From: Christensenella sp. UBA7703
GTDB lineage: Bacteria; Bacillota; Clostridia; Christensenellales; CAG-138
Length of the DNA stretch: 43,431 nucleotides
Reading direction: 5' to 3'
Assembly: GCA_002482505.1 (NCBI GenBank)
Contig: DLGD01000029.1
Location: forward strand, 1-43,431
Numbering within the stretch: the stretch's first letter is position 1; every line of letters begins with the position of its first letter. The notes beneath the pieces were generated by a model. The model saw only the letters and a list, made by a program, of their open reading frames with translations, made no database searches and was not told where the DNA came from. A program made the translations under genes and the position numbers. Positions 16,959 through 24,065 of the stretch are shown one piece after another.

Positions 16959-17990
16959 ATGGAGCATCTATTTCAACAAATTAGTGATACACTAACGCGC
17001 GGCGAGAACCTTGTACTTTGCACGATCATCGCAAGTTCGGGTTCCACGCCGCGCGGGAGCGGCGCGAAGATGGCGGTGTTTGCCGACGGTTCCACACTTG
17101 GAACCGTCGGCGGCGGCGCTGTGGAGTTTGAGAGTATCAAACTCGCTAAACAAGCATTAACAGAACGAACTACGTTCACGCACGGCTTCAACCTTTCACC
17201 CAATCAGACCGCCGACATTGGCATGATCTGCGGGGGTCAGGTGGTCGTGTGTTTTCAGTTTTTCAGTGGCGGAGATGAGAAGTCACTCGAATTTCTTACT
17301 GCAATAGTCGCTCTTTTCGCACAGCGAAGGAACACCTGGCTCGTTACGCAGATCTCGGAAGGGTGCGTGCGGCAGATGGGGATTTACTCGCGCGAAGACG
17401 GCTTGCGCTATATGGATGACTCAACGGATGAGTGGGATATTCTGCCGCTCGTGCGCCCGCGCGCGATGCTGAAAAAAGGCGAGCCGAGTTACTACGTTGA
17501 GCCGCTGACGACAGCGGGGTATGTCTATATCTTTGGTGGCGGCCACGTGGCGCAGGAGCTCGTGCCGGTTTTGGCACATGTCGGTTTTACGCCGGTTGTC
17601 TTTGAAGACCGACCGGACTTTGCCAGAAGAGAGCTGTTTCCAGAAGCGGCAAATACGATTTCCGGTTCGTTCTCAGCGATTGGTGAAAACGTATCCATCA
17701 CACCGGATGACTATGTTGTGATCATGACACGCGGGCATCAGGCGGATTTTGAGGTACTCCGGCAGGCGCTGCTCACGCGGGCGAGCTATGTCGGTGTGAT
17801 AGGCAGCCGCAGCAAGATCGCAACCACCAACAAACGATTGCTGGAGGCGGGCATCCCGGAAGAGGAGCTATGCCGCATTCACGCGCCGATCGGGCTGCCG
17901 ATCTTAGGCGAAACACCGGCAGAGATCGCCATCAGTATTGCGGCAGAGTTGATTTTGCACCGTGCAAAACAGACAGGGGAAACGACATGA
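16959..17990 (+). CDS. XdhC/CoxI family molybdenum hydroxylase maturation factor
   Basis: This is a 344-aa XdhC-type protein. Known members bind molybdenum cofactor and help insert the sulfido ligand into xanthine dehydrogenase-type enzymes before cofactor delivery. The N-terminal XdhC_CoxI domain shows GSTPRGSGAKMAV and GTVGGGAVE. The C-terminal Rossmann domain shows YIFGGGHVAQEL (around residue 190) and later GVIGSRSK and IGLPI. I start at the ATG at 16959, after the lipoprotein stop at 16948; an upstream in-frame ATG lies inside that gene. No strong ribosome site is seen, so coupling to the upstream gene is likely. It should serve the hydroxylases of 68-6728. Confidence 0.9.
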   Translation: MEHLFQQISDTLTRGENLVLCTIIASSGSTPRGSGAKMAVFADGSTLGTVGGGAVEFESIKLAKQALTERTTFTHGFNLSPNQTADIGMICGGQVVVCFQFFSGGDEKSLEFLTAIVALFAQRRNTWLVTQISEGCVRQMGIYSREDGLRYMDDSTDEWDILPLVRPRAMLKKGEPSYYVEPLTTAGYVYIFGGGHVAQELVPVLAHVGFTPVVFEDRPDFARRELFPEAANTISGSFSAIGENVSITPDDYVVIMTRGHQADFEVLRQALLTRASYVGVIGSRSKIATTNKRLLEAGIPEEELCRIHAPIGLPILGETPAEIAISIAAELILHRAKQTGETT

Positions 17991-18511
17991 CCGAGCGAAA
18001 ACACGTTCTGATTTGCGGAGAAGTGGGGGTTGGCAAGAGTACGCTGATTCAGCGATTACTTGCGCAAAGTTCACGGCCGCTTTACGGGTTTATCACGAAA
18101 AAACTCGATCCCGATGAAAACGGATTCCACCCGATCTATATCCACCCGGCGAGCCATACCGAACGTGTATACGAAGAGAAAAATCTGATCGGCACCTGCG
18201 ATCGTCGGATTCATAACATCAATCTCGATGCATTCAATACGCTTGGTGTTTCCTACCTACAGGCAAAGTCAGATGGGATCATACTGATGGACGAGTTGGG
18301 GTTTATGGAAGCAAAAGCGGAGGCATTTACCCGGACGGTTCTTGATGCGCTGGACGGGGATATCCCAGTTATCGCCGCTGTTAAGGCGCGCTTTGATATT
18401 CCGTTTCTTGACGCGGTTCGTGCGCACCCCAAGGGAAAGCTCTTCATGATCACCCGAGAGAATCGTGATCAGGCATATGAAGAACTGTTGCCCTTGATAC
18501 AGCGATTGTAG
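17987..18511 (+). CDS. THEP1-like nucleoside-triphosphatase
   Basis: This is a 174-aa P-loop NTPase related to the THEP1/NTPase_1 family. Walker A is GEVGVGKSTL near residues 11-20, and the Walker B-like strand is IILMDELGFME. The start overlaps the xdhC stop (ATGA), so the two are translated together. Family members hydrolyse various NTPs in vitro and have no settled function. In anaerobes they recur beside molybdenum hydroxylase maturation genes, so a chaperone-like or cofactor-insertion role is plausible but unproven. It is the last intact gene before the riboswitch-like leader. Confidence 0.82.
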   Translation: MTERKHVLICGEVGVGKSTLIQRLLAQSSRPLYGFITKKLDPDENGFHPIYIHPASHTERVYEEKNLIGTCDRRIHNINLDAFNTLGVSYLQAKSDGIILMDELGFMEAKAEAFTRTVLDALDGDIPVIAAVKARFDIPFLDAVRAHPKGKLFMITRENRDQAYEELLPLIQRL

Positions 18512-18572
18512 TGCATGCGGTTTTCGGTTACAGAAAATGATAGGTTTCGTCAAAGATCGACGTACGGGAACA

Positions 18573-18662
18573 CGGCGGGCTTTGACGGGAAAGGGCATTT
18601 GCTTTCTTTGAACGGTGCCTTTACCTCCTAAGCAAGCCCGCCGATCGACTCCGGCGGGTTTT
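18573..18662 (+). promoter_or_regulatory. Riboswitch-like leader before moeA (Moco-type candidate)
   Basis: A 10-bp outer stem pairs 18573-18582 (CGGCGGGCTT) with 18634-18643 (AAGCCCGCCG). Inside it are AAAGGGCA (18590-18597) and TGCCTTT (18616-18622), which pair with one bulge, and unpaired conserved-looking GGGAAA and ACCTCCT stretches. The 3' arm of the outer stem also forms the 5' arm of a terminator with 18652-18658. The two folds exclude each other, so a stabilised aptamer would permit read-through. The position before moeA suggests a molybdenum or tungsten cofactor riboswitch. The pairing is seen directly; the ligand class is inferred. Confidence 0.55.
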
Positions 18663-18664
18663 GC
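18634..18664 (+). terminator. Expression-platform terminator of the moeA leader
   Basis: CCCGCCG (18637-18643) pairs with CGGCGGG (18652-18658); G-T and A-T pairs extend the stem at its base. TTTT follows directly. Its 5' arm is shared with the outer stem of the upstream aptamer-like fold. Confidence 0.65.
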
Positions 18665-18727
18665 GTATACAAGATGATAATCTGTGAAATTCAACATAAA
18701 TCAGGAATTATTGATTGGAGAAGTTCT

Positions 18728-19300
18728 ATGAGAGGGAAGAAAATCGATGGGTTTGTAACACGCCTGCAAGCGCTTGCAGACTTCTTTGCAGCATGGGAGC
18801 CCAACATGCAAATAGAGGAAATCTCGTTAGGAGAGTCAGCAGGATGTATCCTTGCTGAGAATGTGTACAGCACACTCACACTGCCCGTGTATCGGGTATC
18901 CGCTTGTGATGGAATCGCAGTGGTGGCTGCGCGTGTGCAAAACGAAAGGGGGCAGGTAACAGACTGGAGGAACGGTAATGATTTTTCACGCGTGGATACA
19001 GGGGATGATTTTGACGACTGCTTTGACGCGGTGATTCCGATTGAAGAGGTCGACCTCAACCCGGACGGTACGATCGCTTATATTAGCCCGACGTAGAAAT
19101 CACAACTGGTTCAAACACGCAACCCAGCGGGAGCACACTGGTTGCAGGCGACTTATTGATGGAAGCAAACCTCCCATTCGGGCAACGGATCTAGCTTCGC
19201 TGGCAATGGGGGAGCGAAACATATAAAAGTCTGGAAGAAACCACGTGTAGCATTTATACCGACAGGCTCTGAAGTGGTAAACAGAGGAGCGAAGCCGTGT
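18728..19300 (+). pseudogene. moeA: moeA-like molybdopterin molybdotransferase, decayed
   Basis: Codons 1-122 from the ATG at 18728 (GGAG 9 bases upstream) encode the N-terminal part of MoeA, the enzyme that inserts molybdate into adenylated molybdopterin. The ESAGCILAENVYS segment and CDGIAVVAA, which corresponds to the conserved MDGYA region, are visible. A stop at 19094-19096 ends the frame. MoeA-like sequence then continues in other frames: STLVAGDLLMEANLP, PIRATDLASLAMG, then KPRVAFIPTGSEVV near 19228-19275. At least three frame changes are needed, and the C-terminal MoCF-binding part is missing. An active moeA must therefore lie elsewhere if the cofactor is made. Decay is clear, unless the assembly is poor here. 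Confidence 0.85.
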
Positions 19301-19328
19301 TTCCGCAACCGCTGCGCTTCCACGAGCA

Positions 19329-19944
19329 CATAACCAACTCACTTCGGATCAATGCGAAATCGATATTGGATGCGAACCTAGTCAATTTGTAATGGAGTTT
19401 GCAAAAAGCGCAAAATCGGCGGTGGGTGCCGATCTATCCCATAATATGTCGGAATACGGTAGGATAGCTGCCGTGGAAGCAGGCATTACGAATGCAGAGT
19501 TTTGTGCGTGTGATTTTCGTTCTGCTGACATTGATTCTAAGAAGTGGCGAAAGCAGTTTGATTTGGCGTTTCTATCCATTACACCCGCGCTACAAACAAT
19601 TGAGGATCTCGATCGGGTAGAAGCGGTGAGTAGAGCATTCTGCTTCCATAGTTTTTTGTACGTGCTTATGACTCAGTAGCTCAGGAGGCTTTACACGCAG
19701 TTCTTCCAAATGTTGCGTACGGTTTCTTCTGGAACAGCAGGGTGTTTATTCACTGTTCAATCTCCTATGGCTTTTCGGGAGGTATCGGGAAGTAGCATAT
19801 TACAAAGAATCCAGTGTAGAACGAGTAGCCGCAGATCGCTCGACGGTGCAGTGCATTGTAGAACGCATTCCCGCTGAAGCGTTAACGGCCGAGGTCGTTG
19901 AAAAGCTCTATCGATATATCGATCAGCATAAGCTGACAAGGTAA
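19329..19944 (+). pseudogene. Class I SAM methyltransferase, decayed
   Basis: In-frame with an ATG at 19392, sequence from about 19329 reads a SAM-binding motif, DIGCEPSQFVMEFAK, then SAVGADLSHNM and FDLAFLSITPAL. The start region is lost into the moeA remnant. After a stop at 19677-19679, homologous-looking sequence continues in other frames (for example SYGFSGGIG) up to IPAEALTAEVVEKLY and a final stop at 19942-19944. I take this as one methyltransferase gene broken by at least two frameshifts. It probably once followed moeA under the control of the riboswitch-like leader. Whether it is a paralog of the intact gene at 15033-15758 is unclear; only motif-level likeness is visible. Confidence 0.7.
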
Positions 19945-20029
19945 TTGTTTCGTGTTTTGATGGAATACGAATATTCCAAATGCAGAGGATATTCGGAAAT
20001 AATGCCCAGCGTGTTGGGTTAAACCCTAA

Positions 20030-20073
20030 ATCAACAGGATACAAAAACTAGCCTGTTTCTGTATCCTGTTGAT
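20030..20073. terminator. Bidirectional hairpin between convergent units
   Basis: A perfect 14-bp stem (ATCAACAGGATACA, 20030-20043, with TGTATCCTGTTGAT, 20060-20073) has a 16-base loop. It lies between the decayed rightward genes and the leftward radical SAM operon. No strong T run follows on either strand, so efficiency is uncertain. Confidence 0.6.
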
Positions 20074-20088
20074 TGGTCGGAATAATGT

Positions 20089-20172
20089 TTACTTTCTGCG
20101 ATTTTTAACAATAACAACCGCAACTACGATCACAACAACGACCGCTGCAACGATAAGAAGAATTTTCAACAT
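20089..20172 (-). CDS. 27-aa single-pass membrane peptide
   Basis: This is a very short frame: ATG at 20172, 27 codons and a TAA. GGAGG with an AAGGAGG-like context lies 9 bases before the ATG, the best ribosome site in this operon. The peptide starts MLK, continues with about 19 purely hydrophobic residues rich in Val, Ile and Ala, and ends KNRRK. That is a classic positive-inside single membrane helix. It is the last gene of the radical SAM operon, about 70 bases after the enzyme gene. It contains no Cys, Ser or Thr, so it is not an obvious radical SAM substrate. It may be a small regulatory membrane protein. Confidence 0.7.
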   Translation of the reverse strand: MLKILLIVAAVVVVIVVAVVIVKNRRK

Positions 20173-20241
20173 ATCTGGCAGCCTCCTTCCTCATAGTTTG
20201 ACGATAGAACCGGTAAAAAGTTATAAGGCGTTTTGGTTGAT

Positions 20242-21624
20242 TTACTTCGTTGAGGAACGACACCCCGAGCATCCGGAGCAAGCATGTCCGCTGCTCTCCC
20301 AAAGATCATCCGCCGTGATTGCCCAACGTGAAGCTGCTTCTTCGCATTTGTCGCTGTACTCCTTTGCAGTCTCATTCGCCTGATAGTCCGTGCTGATGGC
20401 GCCGCTTTCTTCGACAATACGTGTCAATGCGCCCGGATTATCCAGAACGGGGCAGGGGCGAAGCATGTTTTGATTGAAAGGTTGATTTCTGCGGTACCCC
20501 ATGAACAACGGCGACTGCAACGCCTCCAACAGCGTTTTCTCGCGAATATTGGAATCCGAATAATGGACAAACGCACAAGGTTCCATATCGCCTGCGGCGT
20601 TGATATGCAGGTAACGTCTTCCGCCGGCAATGCAGCCTTCGGCATACTCACCATCGTTCCAGAAATCCAAGGTGAAGAGCGGCTTTGTCTCACGGAACGC
20701 GCGAACTTGTTCATACATGAATTTCCGCTGTTTGGCGCTTACCATGAGCTCCGGCGCGGCATCCCGACCAATTGGCATATATGTGAAGAACCAGCAGAAT
20801 TTCGCACCCCAATCGAGCATTTGATCATAATAATTTTCACTTCCAACGTCGCTCACATTTACGCTCGTGTAGCAAGCGGAAATGCCGAAGAGTAACTTCC
20901 TTGCTTTTAATATTTCCATCGCGCGCAGGATTTTCTGATAGGTTCCTTTTCCTCGGCGGCTGTCGGTTGCTTCTTCAAAGCCTTCGGCGCTGATTGCGGG
21001 AATAAAATTCTTGACGCGCAGCATTTCATCGGCAAACGCTTCATCGATCAATGTGCCGTTTGTGAATGCTGTAAAGGTACAATCCGGGTGCGCTTCGCAC
21101 AAACGAATGATATCGCTCTTGCGCACCAGCGGTTCACCGCCGGAAAACAGGAAGAAGAATGTTCCGATTTCATTAGCTTGCCGGACAATGTTGTCTAGCT
21201 CGTCATAACTCAGGTTTAGCTTGTTGCCGTATTCGGCGGCCCAACATCCGGTACATTGCAGGTTACATGCGGAAGTCGGATCCATCAGGATAGCCCAAGG
21301 AATATTGCAGCCATACTTCGCCTCAAGGGTTTCGTGCGTATCGTTCCACTTGAGCGTAGTGTTGACAACGAAATTTTCAAAGAACGAACGAAGAATTCCG
21401 CGGTCTACGTCCTGCCATAAACCAAGCACATAGCGATACCAATTATTATCAGGATCGGAAATAACCTGCTTGATTGCGTCCAACTGACCTTCAATATTGG
21501 TTCCCTTTGGGATATACTTTTCCATAAAGCGCCCAACTTTGGAAAGATTGCTTGCGGGATTCTGATCGATATAGTCAAAAACTTTGCGCAGGGCGGCTGC
21601 CTGAATACTCGTCTTAATGCTCAT
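20242..21624 (-). CDS. SPASM-type radical SAM protein with Cys-rich tail
   Basis: This 460-aa radical SAM enzyme has an unusual leader of about 110 residues before the barrel. The [4Fe-4S]-SAM motif is CNLQCTGC (about residues 119-126), and SGGEP and related glycine motifs follow. The C-terminal region has a SPASM-like set of cysteines (EGCIAGG, MEPCAFV, RPCPVLDNPG) for auxiliary clusters. The extreme C-terminus reads ACSGCSGCR, which could hold a further cluster or metal. AAGGAG precedes the ATG. It lies downstream of three genes for small membrane or repeat proteins and before a 27-aa peptide. The reaction is unknown; SPASM enzymes often modify peptides or act in anaerobic maturation. The neighbours are its best candidate partners. 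Confidence 0.85.
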   Translation of the reverse strand: MSIKTSIQAAALRKVFDYIDQNPASNLSKVGRFMEKYIPKGTNIEGQLDAIKQVISDPDNNWYRYVLGLWQDVDRGILRSFFENFVVNTTLKWNDTHETLEAKYGCNIPWAILMDPTSACNLQCTGCWAAEYGNKLNLSYDELDNIVRQANEIGTFFFLFSGGEPLVRKSDIIRLCEAHPDCTFTAFTNGTLIDEAFADEMLRVKNFIPAISAEGFEEATDSRRGKGTYQKILRAMEILKARKLLFGISACYTSVNVSDVGSENYYDQMLDWGAKFCWFFTYMPIGRDAAPELMVSAKQRKFMYEQVRAFRETKPLFTLDFWNDGEYAEGCIAGGRRYLHINAAGDMEPCAFVHYSDSNIREKTLLEALQSPLFMGYRRNQPFNQNMLRPCPVLDNPGALTRIVEESGAISTDYQANETAKEYSDKCEEAASRWAITADDLWESSGHACSGCSGCRSSTK

Positions 21625-21649
21625 TGAATGCTCCTTCTCGTTTTATCCT

Positions 21650-21949
21650 TTATGCTGGATCAGTACTATTTGCCAGACTCCGATGCAGATGCAGATTCGG
21701 GATCTGAAGATTTGTCTGCCTCCGCAGCAGGGGATGCAGCTCCCTACGAAGACGTTCCTTCGCTTCTTTTACCGATTCATCGCTCTGAGTGAACAAAGCT
21801 TCAACACAAGCGTTTTCGACTTTCTTCGCGGCGGTTATAACGCCTTTTTCAACAGCGACATACCCGCTGACCACGCCCTGTTCGACGGCTTTGTAGGCCT
21901 TCACTACACCGCTTTCGATTTTCTTCTCAGTGTCCATCAGTTTGCTCAT
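21650..21949 (-). CDS. Small protein with 11-residue repeats, unknown function
   Basis: This is a 99-aa protein starting at the ATG at 21949 (AGGAGAG 8 bases upstream). Residues about 12-46 hold three near-copies of an 11-residue unit with the pattern VVxxYxAVExG (GVVKAYKAVEQ, GVVSGYVAVEK, GVITAAKKVEN), likely amphipathic helices. A charged stretch follows (ESVKEAKERLRREL) and then a low-complexity His/Leu/Asn tail. Similar small repeat proteins are common in gut Clostridia and are annotated only as hypothetical. There is no signal peptide and no cysteine pair; one Cys lies near residue 50. It sits directly before the radical SAM gene and could be its substrate or a membrane-surface partner. 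Function is not known. Confidence 0.7.
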   Translation of the reverse strand: MSKLMDTEKKIESGVVKAYKAVEQGVVSGYVAVEKGVITAAKKVENACVEALFTQSDESVKEAKERLRRELHPLLRRQTNLQIPNLHLHRSLANSTDPA

Positions 21950-21989
21950 GGCAATACTCTCCTTAATATATTTTTTTCGCTTCAGTCTT

Positions 21990-22358
21990 TTACTTTGCAG
22001 ATTCATTTTCGGCAATGATTTCATTGCTGAGCTTCATGATCTGCGGCGCATACAGCGCTTTTTTCCGTGCGGTGACAGAGCGGTAAATCGGATAGGTAAC
22101 AAGGCAGCCGACCAACCCGACGACCCCGACGGCGATGCCAAGAACGAATAAGTTCTTCCATTCCATCACCATAGACATTCCTGCGCCCAGAACCAATGTA
22201 CTGAGTACGCCGATGACCACAGCGGTCGTGCGACCGGATTTCAGTGACAAACGGTTGAGTTCTTTCAACTGATCGAGCTTTGTCGGTGAATGCTCCAGAT
22301 AGAGAGACTGGATATTCTTAGCTACTTGTGCAGCGGTTTCGGTTTGATTGCGATTCAT
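21990..22358 (-). CDS. Small two-helix membrane protein (paralog 1)
   Basis: This is a 122-aa protein with a charged N-terminal region, two hydrophobic segments (about residues 45-65 and 70-92), and a charged C-terminal tail ending in QIMKLSNEIIAE. It is clearly paralogous to the next upstream gene product: LGAGMSMVM against LGVGMTCVL, VGVVGLVG against IGVVGLAV, and the common KLSNEI. I choose the second of two adjacent ATGs, because AAGGAG lies six bases before it. This type is widespread in Firmicutes; I recall automatic annotations as dihydropteridine reductase for such proteins, for which nothing here gives support. It belongs to the radical SAM operon. Confidence 0.75.
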   Translation of the reverse strand: MNRNQTETAAQVAKNIQSLYLEHSPTKLDQLKELNRLSLKSGRTTAVVIGVLSTLVLGAGMSMVMEWKNLFVLGIAVGVVGLVGCLVTYPIYRSVTARKKALYAPQIMKLSNEIIAENESAK

Positions 22359-22380
22359 CATGCACTCCTTATATGTTTCT

Positions 22381-22761
22381 TTATTTGTCGTTCAAGATTT
22401 CATTGCTGAGCTTGATGATCTCGGGCCCGAGTTCGGCTTTGCGTTGATTGACCAGCTTTGTATTCAGCGGATATGCGACGCCAAGGACTGCAAGTCCGAC
22501 CACACCAATGATAATGCCGAGAATCATCTGACTCCAAACAAGGACACAAGTCATCCCGACGCCCAGAATGAGCGTGCCGACGATTCCAACCGACATGGAC
22601 ACAACCATTCCTTGCTGATAAACTTTTGCGTTGAGCCGACGAAGTTGTTCGAGCTTGTTCTCCTCCGGCGAAATATAAGCGTTACGGATCCGTTCCACTT
22701 CTTTTCGTTCGTCGACGTTTTGCGCCGTGTACGTGTAGTTGTACTTCTTGTTCTGTTCCAT
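22381..22761 (-). CDS. Small two-helix membrane protein (paralog 2)
   Basis: This is a 126-aa protein and the first gene of the leftward radical SAM operon. An N-terminal soluble stretch (NYTYTAQNVDERKE) precedes ISPEENKLEQLRRLNAKV, two membrane segments (about residues 52-72 and 76-100), and the tail GPEIIKLSNEILND. It shares this layout with the paralog at 21990-22358, 22 bp downstream. A weak AGTGAG precedes the ATG. The promoter region upstream holds three phased 11-bp repeats typical of an OmpR-family activator, so expression probably depends on the nearby two-component system. Function is unknown. The two paralogs may form a hetero-oligomer in the membrane. Confidence 0.75.
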   Translation of the reverse strand: MEQNKKYNYTYTAQNVDERKEVERIRNAYISPEENKLEQLRRLNAKVYQQGMVVSMSVGIVGTLILGVGMTCVLVWSQMILGIIIGVVGLAVLGVAYPLNTKLVNQRKAELGPEIIKLSNEILNDK

Positions 22762-22852
22762 TTTTTTCTCACTTTCTGGTCTTTGCTGTTTTATTGCTGC
22801 TGCATTTCGGATTCTTTTATGTTGAACACGGAATTTTTCAGCTCATGGATGT

Positions 22853-22907
22853 ATCATAAAGTGCGTTTGTTTTTGAGTTGTTGGTGAATTGTTAGTGAGT
22901 TGTTAAC
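22853..22907 (-). promoter_or_regulatory. Activator-type promoter with three phased 11-bp boxes
   Basis: On the plus strand GAGTTGTTGGT (22875-22885), GAATTGTTAGT (22886-22896) and GAGTTGTTAAC (22897-22907) stand head to tail with exact 11-bp spacing. On the minus strand each contains AACA, like PhoP-type TTAACA boxes. A -10 TATGAT lies at 22853-22858, and no consensus -35 is present: the boxes cover that position. This is the layout of an OmpR/PhoP-activated promoter driving the radical SAM operon. Confidence 0.75.
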
Positions 22908-22909
22908 GC

Positions 22910-22939
22910 AAAAAAAGTCCGGTGGAATTACCACCGGAC
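22910..22939 (-). terminator. Terminator of the two-component operon
   Basis: On the minus strand a perfect 9-bp stem (GTCCGGTGG with CCACCGGAC, five-base loop) is followed by seven T. It ends transcription coming from 25.8-23.2 kb directly before the boxes of the next operon. It also forms one end of the repeat module 22917-23157. Confidence 0.85.
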
Positions 22940-23157
22940 ACAGTCCGTCAAAAAACGAGTTTTTCGACGGGATCATCGCGTTTTGCCTGCTGCCCTTTGG
23001 GCATCGGACGGCAAAGCGCGCAGAGAATTCGCCCCTACGGGGCGATCCGTTGCGCCGGCATAGCCGGCACAGCCGGATTTTATGGGTTAAGGGCTACGAC
23101 CCTTAACAATCCCAAAGCTTTTTTGACACGCTGAGTCCGTTGGAATTATCACCGGAT
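22917..23157. repeat. MITE-like module of nested hairpins
   Basis: The module starts and ends with related 23-base units (22917-22939 and 23135-23157, 20 of 23 identical), and inverted GTCAAAAAA/TTTTTTGAC lie just inside. Within it are further stems: CGCGTTTTGCC/GGCAAAGCGCG (22977-22987 and 23010-23020), TCGCCCC/GGGGCGA, and GTTAAGGG/CCCTTAAC (23086-23093 and 23100-23107). There is no gene. The layout suggests a non-autonomous dispersed element or a structured RNA. Confidence 0.6.
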
Positions 23158-23170
23158 AGATTTTTGTTTT

Positions 23171-24061
23171 TTAAATATGGTATTTTATTTTTTTAATTTC
23201 GTTTCCAGCGCGGATAACCGCGATAACCGCCAGAGCGAAAACCCCGAAACAGATCAGCGTTCCCAATATAGCGTTTAAGTATTGACTCAGTATTTTAGTG
23301 TCCGCACTGCCAAACACGGAAAACATAGCGGTCTGAAGCGTAAGCATGGAAACCAATGCACTCGCGAAGTTGATAAGTCTGGCGGCGGAAACAATTGGAT
23401 TGTCCAAAGCCTGTACTCTAAAAAGGTTAAGCCCCGCTGTAATGACCGAGTAAAAGGCAAAGGCTGCGACCGCGTAAATCAGGTGCCCCGGATACGTATA
23501 ACTTTTTGCGAAAAAAACCATTTGCCACACTGCGCCGAGAAGCGCAGCGGTCAAGAAGAAAAGCATGTATCCGCTGGCACGATATGTTCCCAGTTGTCTG
23601 AGCCGCCGTTCTTCTTGCTCTTCGATACCGCTAATCTTTCGATTATTCGAAAGGATGATATACCGGGTGACACTCAACACAATATAGTAAATTGCGATTG
23701 CGGCAAACCAAAGAGACGACAGCTGAAAGCTGAACGTTAGTTTTAAGGCTGCAAACGCCAGACTAATCGCAAGTGATACATAGGTATTTATGAATGTGCG
23801 CCACTCAAAATCATGAAAATATCTGTGTACATAAGGGACTTGCAATGCCTTTCTTATAAGGATTCTATATTGCTCAATAATAAAGAAAACAAGACAGCAG
23901 AGCGTATAGGAAGAAAGAAAATAGATAGCATATTTTATAAGCGTTGCTGTTTGCTGTTGACTCAAAACATAATAAACTGCCACTGTTGAAACAACTACAA
24001 GAAATAAGAGCAGCGGTCCCTTGGCTTGATAACGGCGCAATGTTCTTAAGAATTTTTGCAT
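23171..24061 (-). CDS. Polytopic membrane protein of the two-component operon
   Basis: This is a 296-aa membrane protein with about eight hydrophobic segments and no recognised domain. I start it at the ATG at 24061 (MQKFLRTLRRYQAKG), four bases after the kinase stop; a longer frame would overlap the kinase gene. The ribosome site is weak, so it is probably translated by coupling. A charged loop near residues 140-160 (EEQEERRLRQL) separates two halves of the protein. It is the last gene of the regulator-kinase operon. It might modulate the kinase, sense a signal in the membrane, or be an unrelated transporter-like protein. I do not recognise the family. Confidence 0.75.
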   Translation of the reverse strand: MQKFLRTLRRYQAKGPLLLFLVVVSTVAVYYVLSQQQTATLIKYAIYFLSSYTLCCLVFFIIEQYRILIRKALQVPYVHRYFHDFEWRTFINTYVSLAISLAFAALKLTFSFQLSSLWFAAIAIYYIVLSVTRYIILSNNRKISGIEEQEERRLRQLGTYRASGYMLFFLTAALLGAVWQMVFFAKSYTYPGHLIYAVAAFAFYSVITAGLNLFRVQALDNPIVSAARLINFASALVSMLTLQTAMFSVFGSADTKILSQYLNAILGTLICFGVFALAVIAVIRAGNEIKKIKYHI

Positions 24062-24065
24062 TTTC

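Noticed and set aside
22875..22907. CRISPR-like array from three short repeats
   Set aside because: The units are 11 bp and contiguous, without spacers, and no cas gene is present. They fit regulator boxes.
22977..23020. Stand-alone terminator inside the nested-hairpin module
   Set aside because: The stem is good but no T run follows on either strand, so I keep it as part of the module only.
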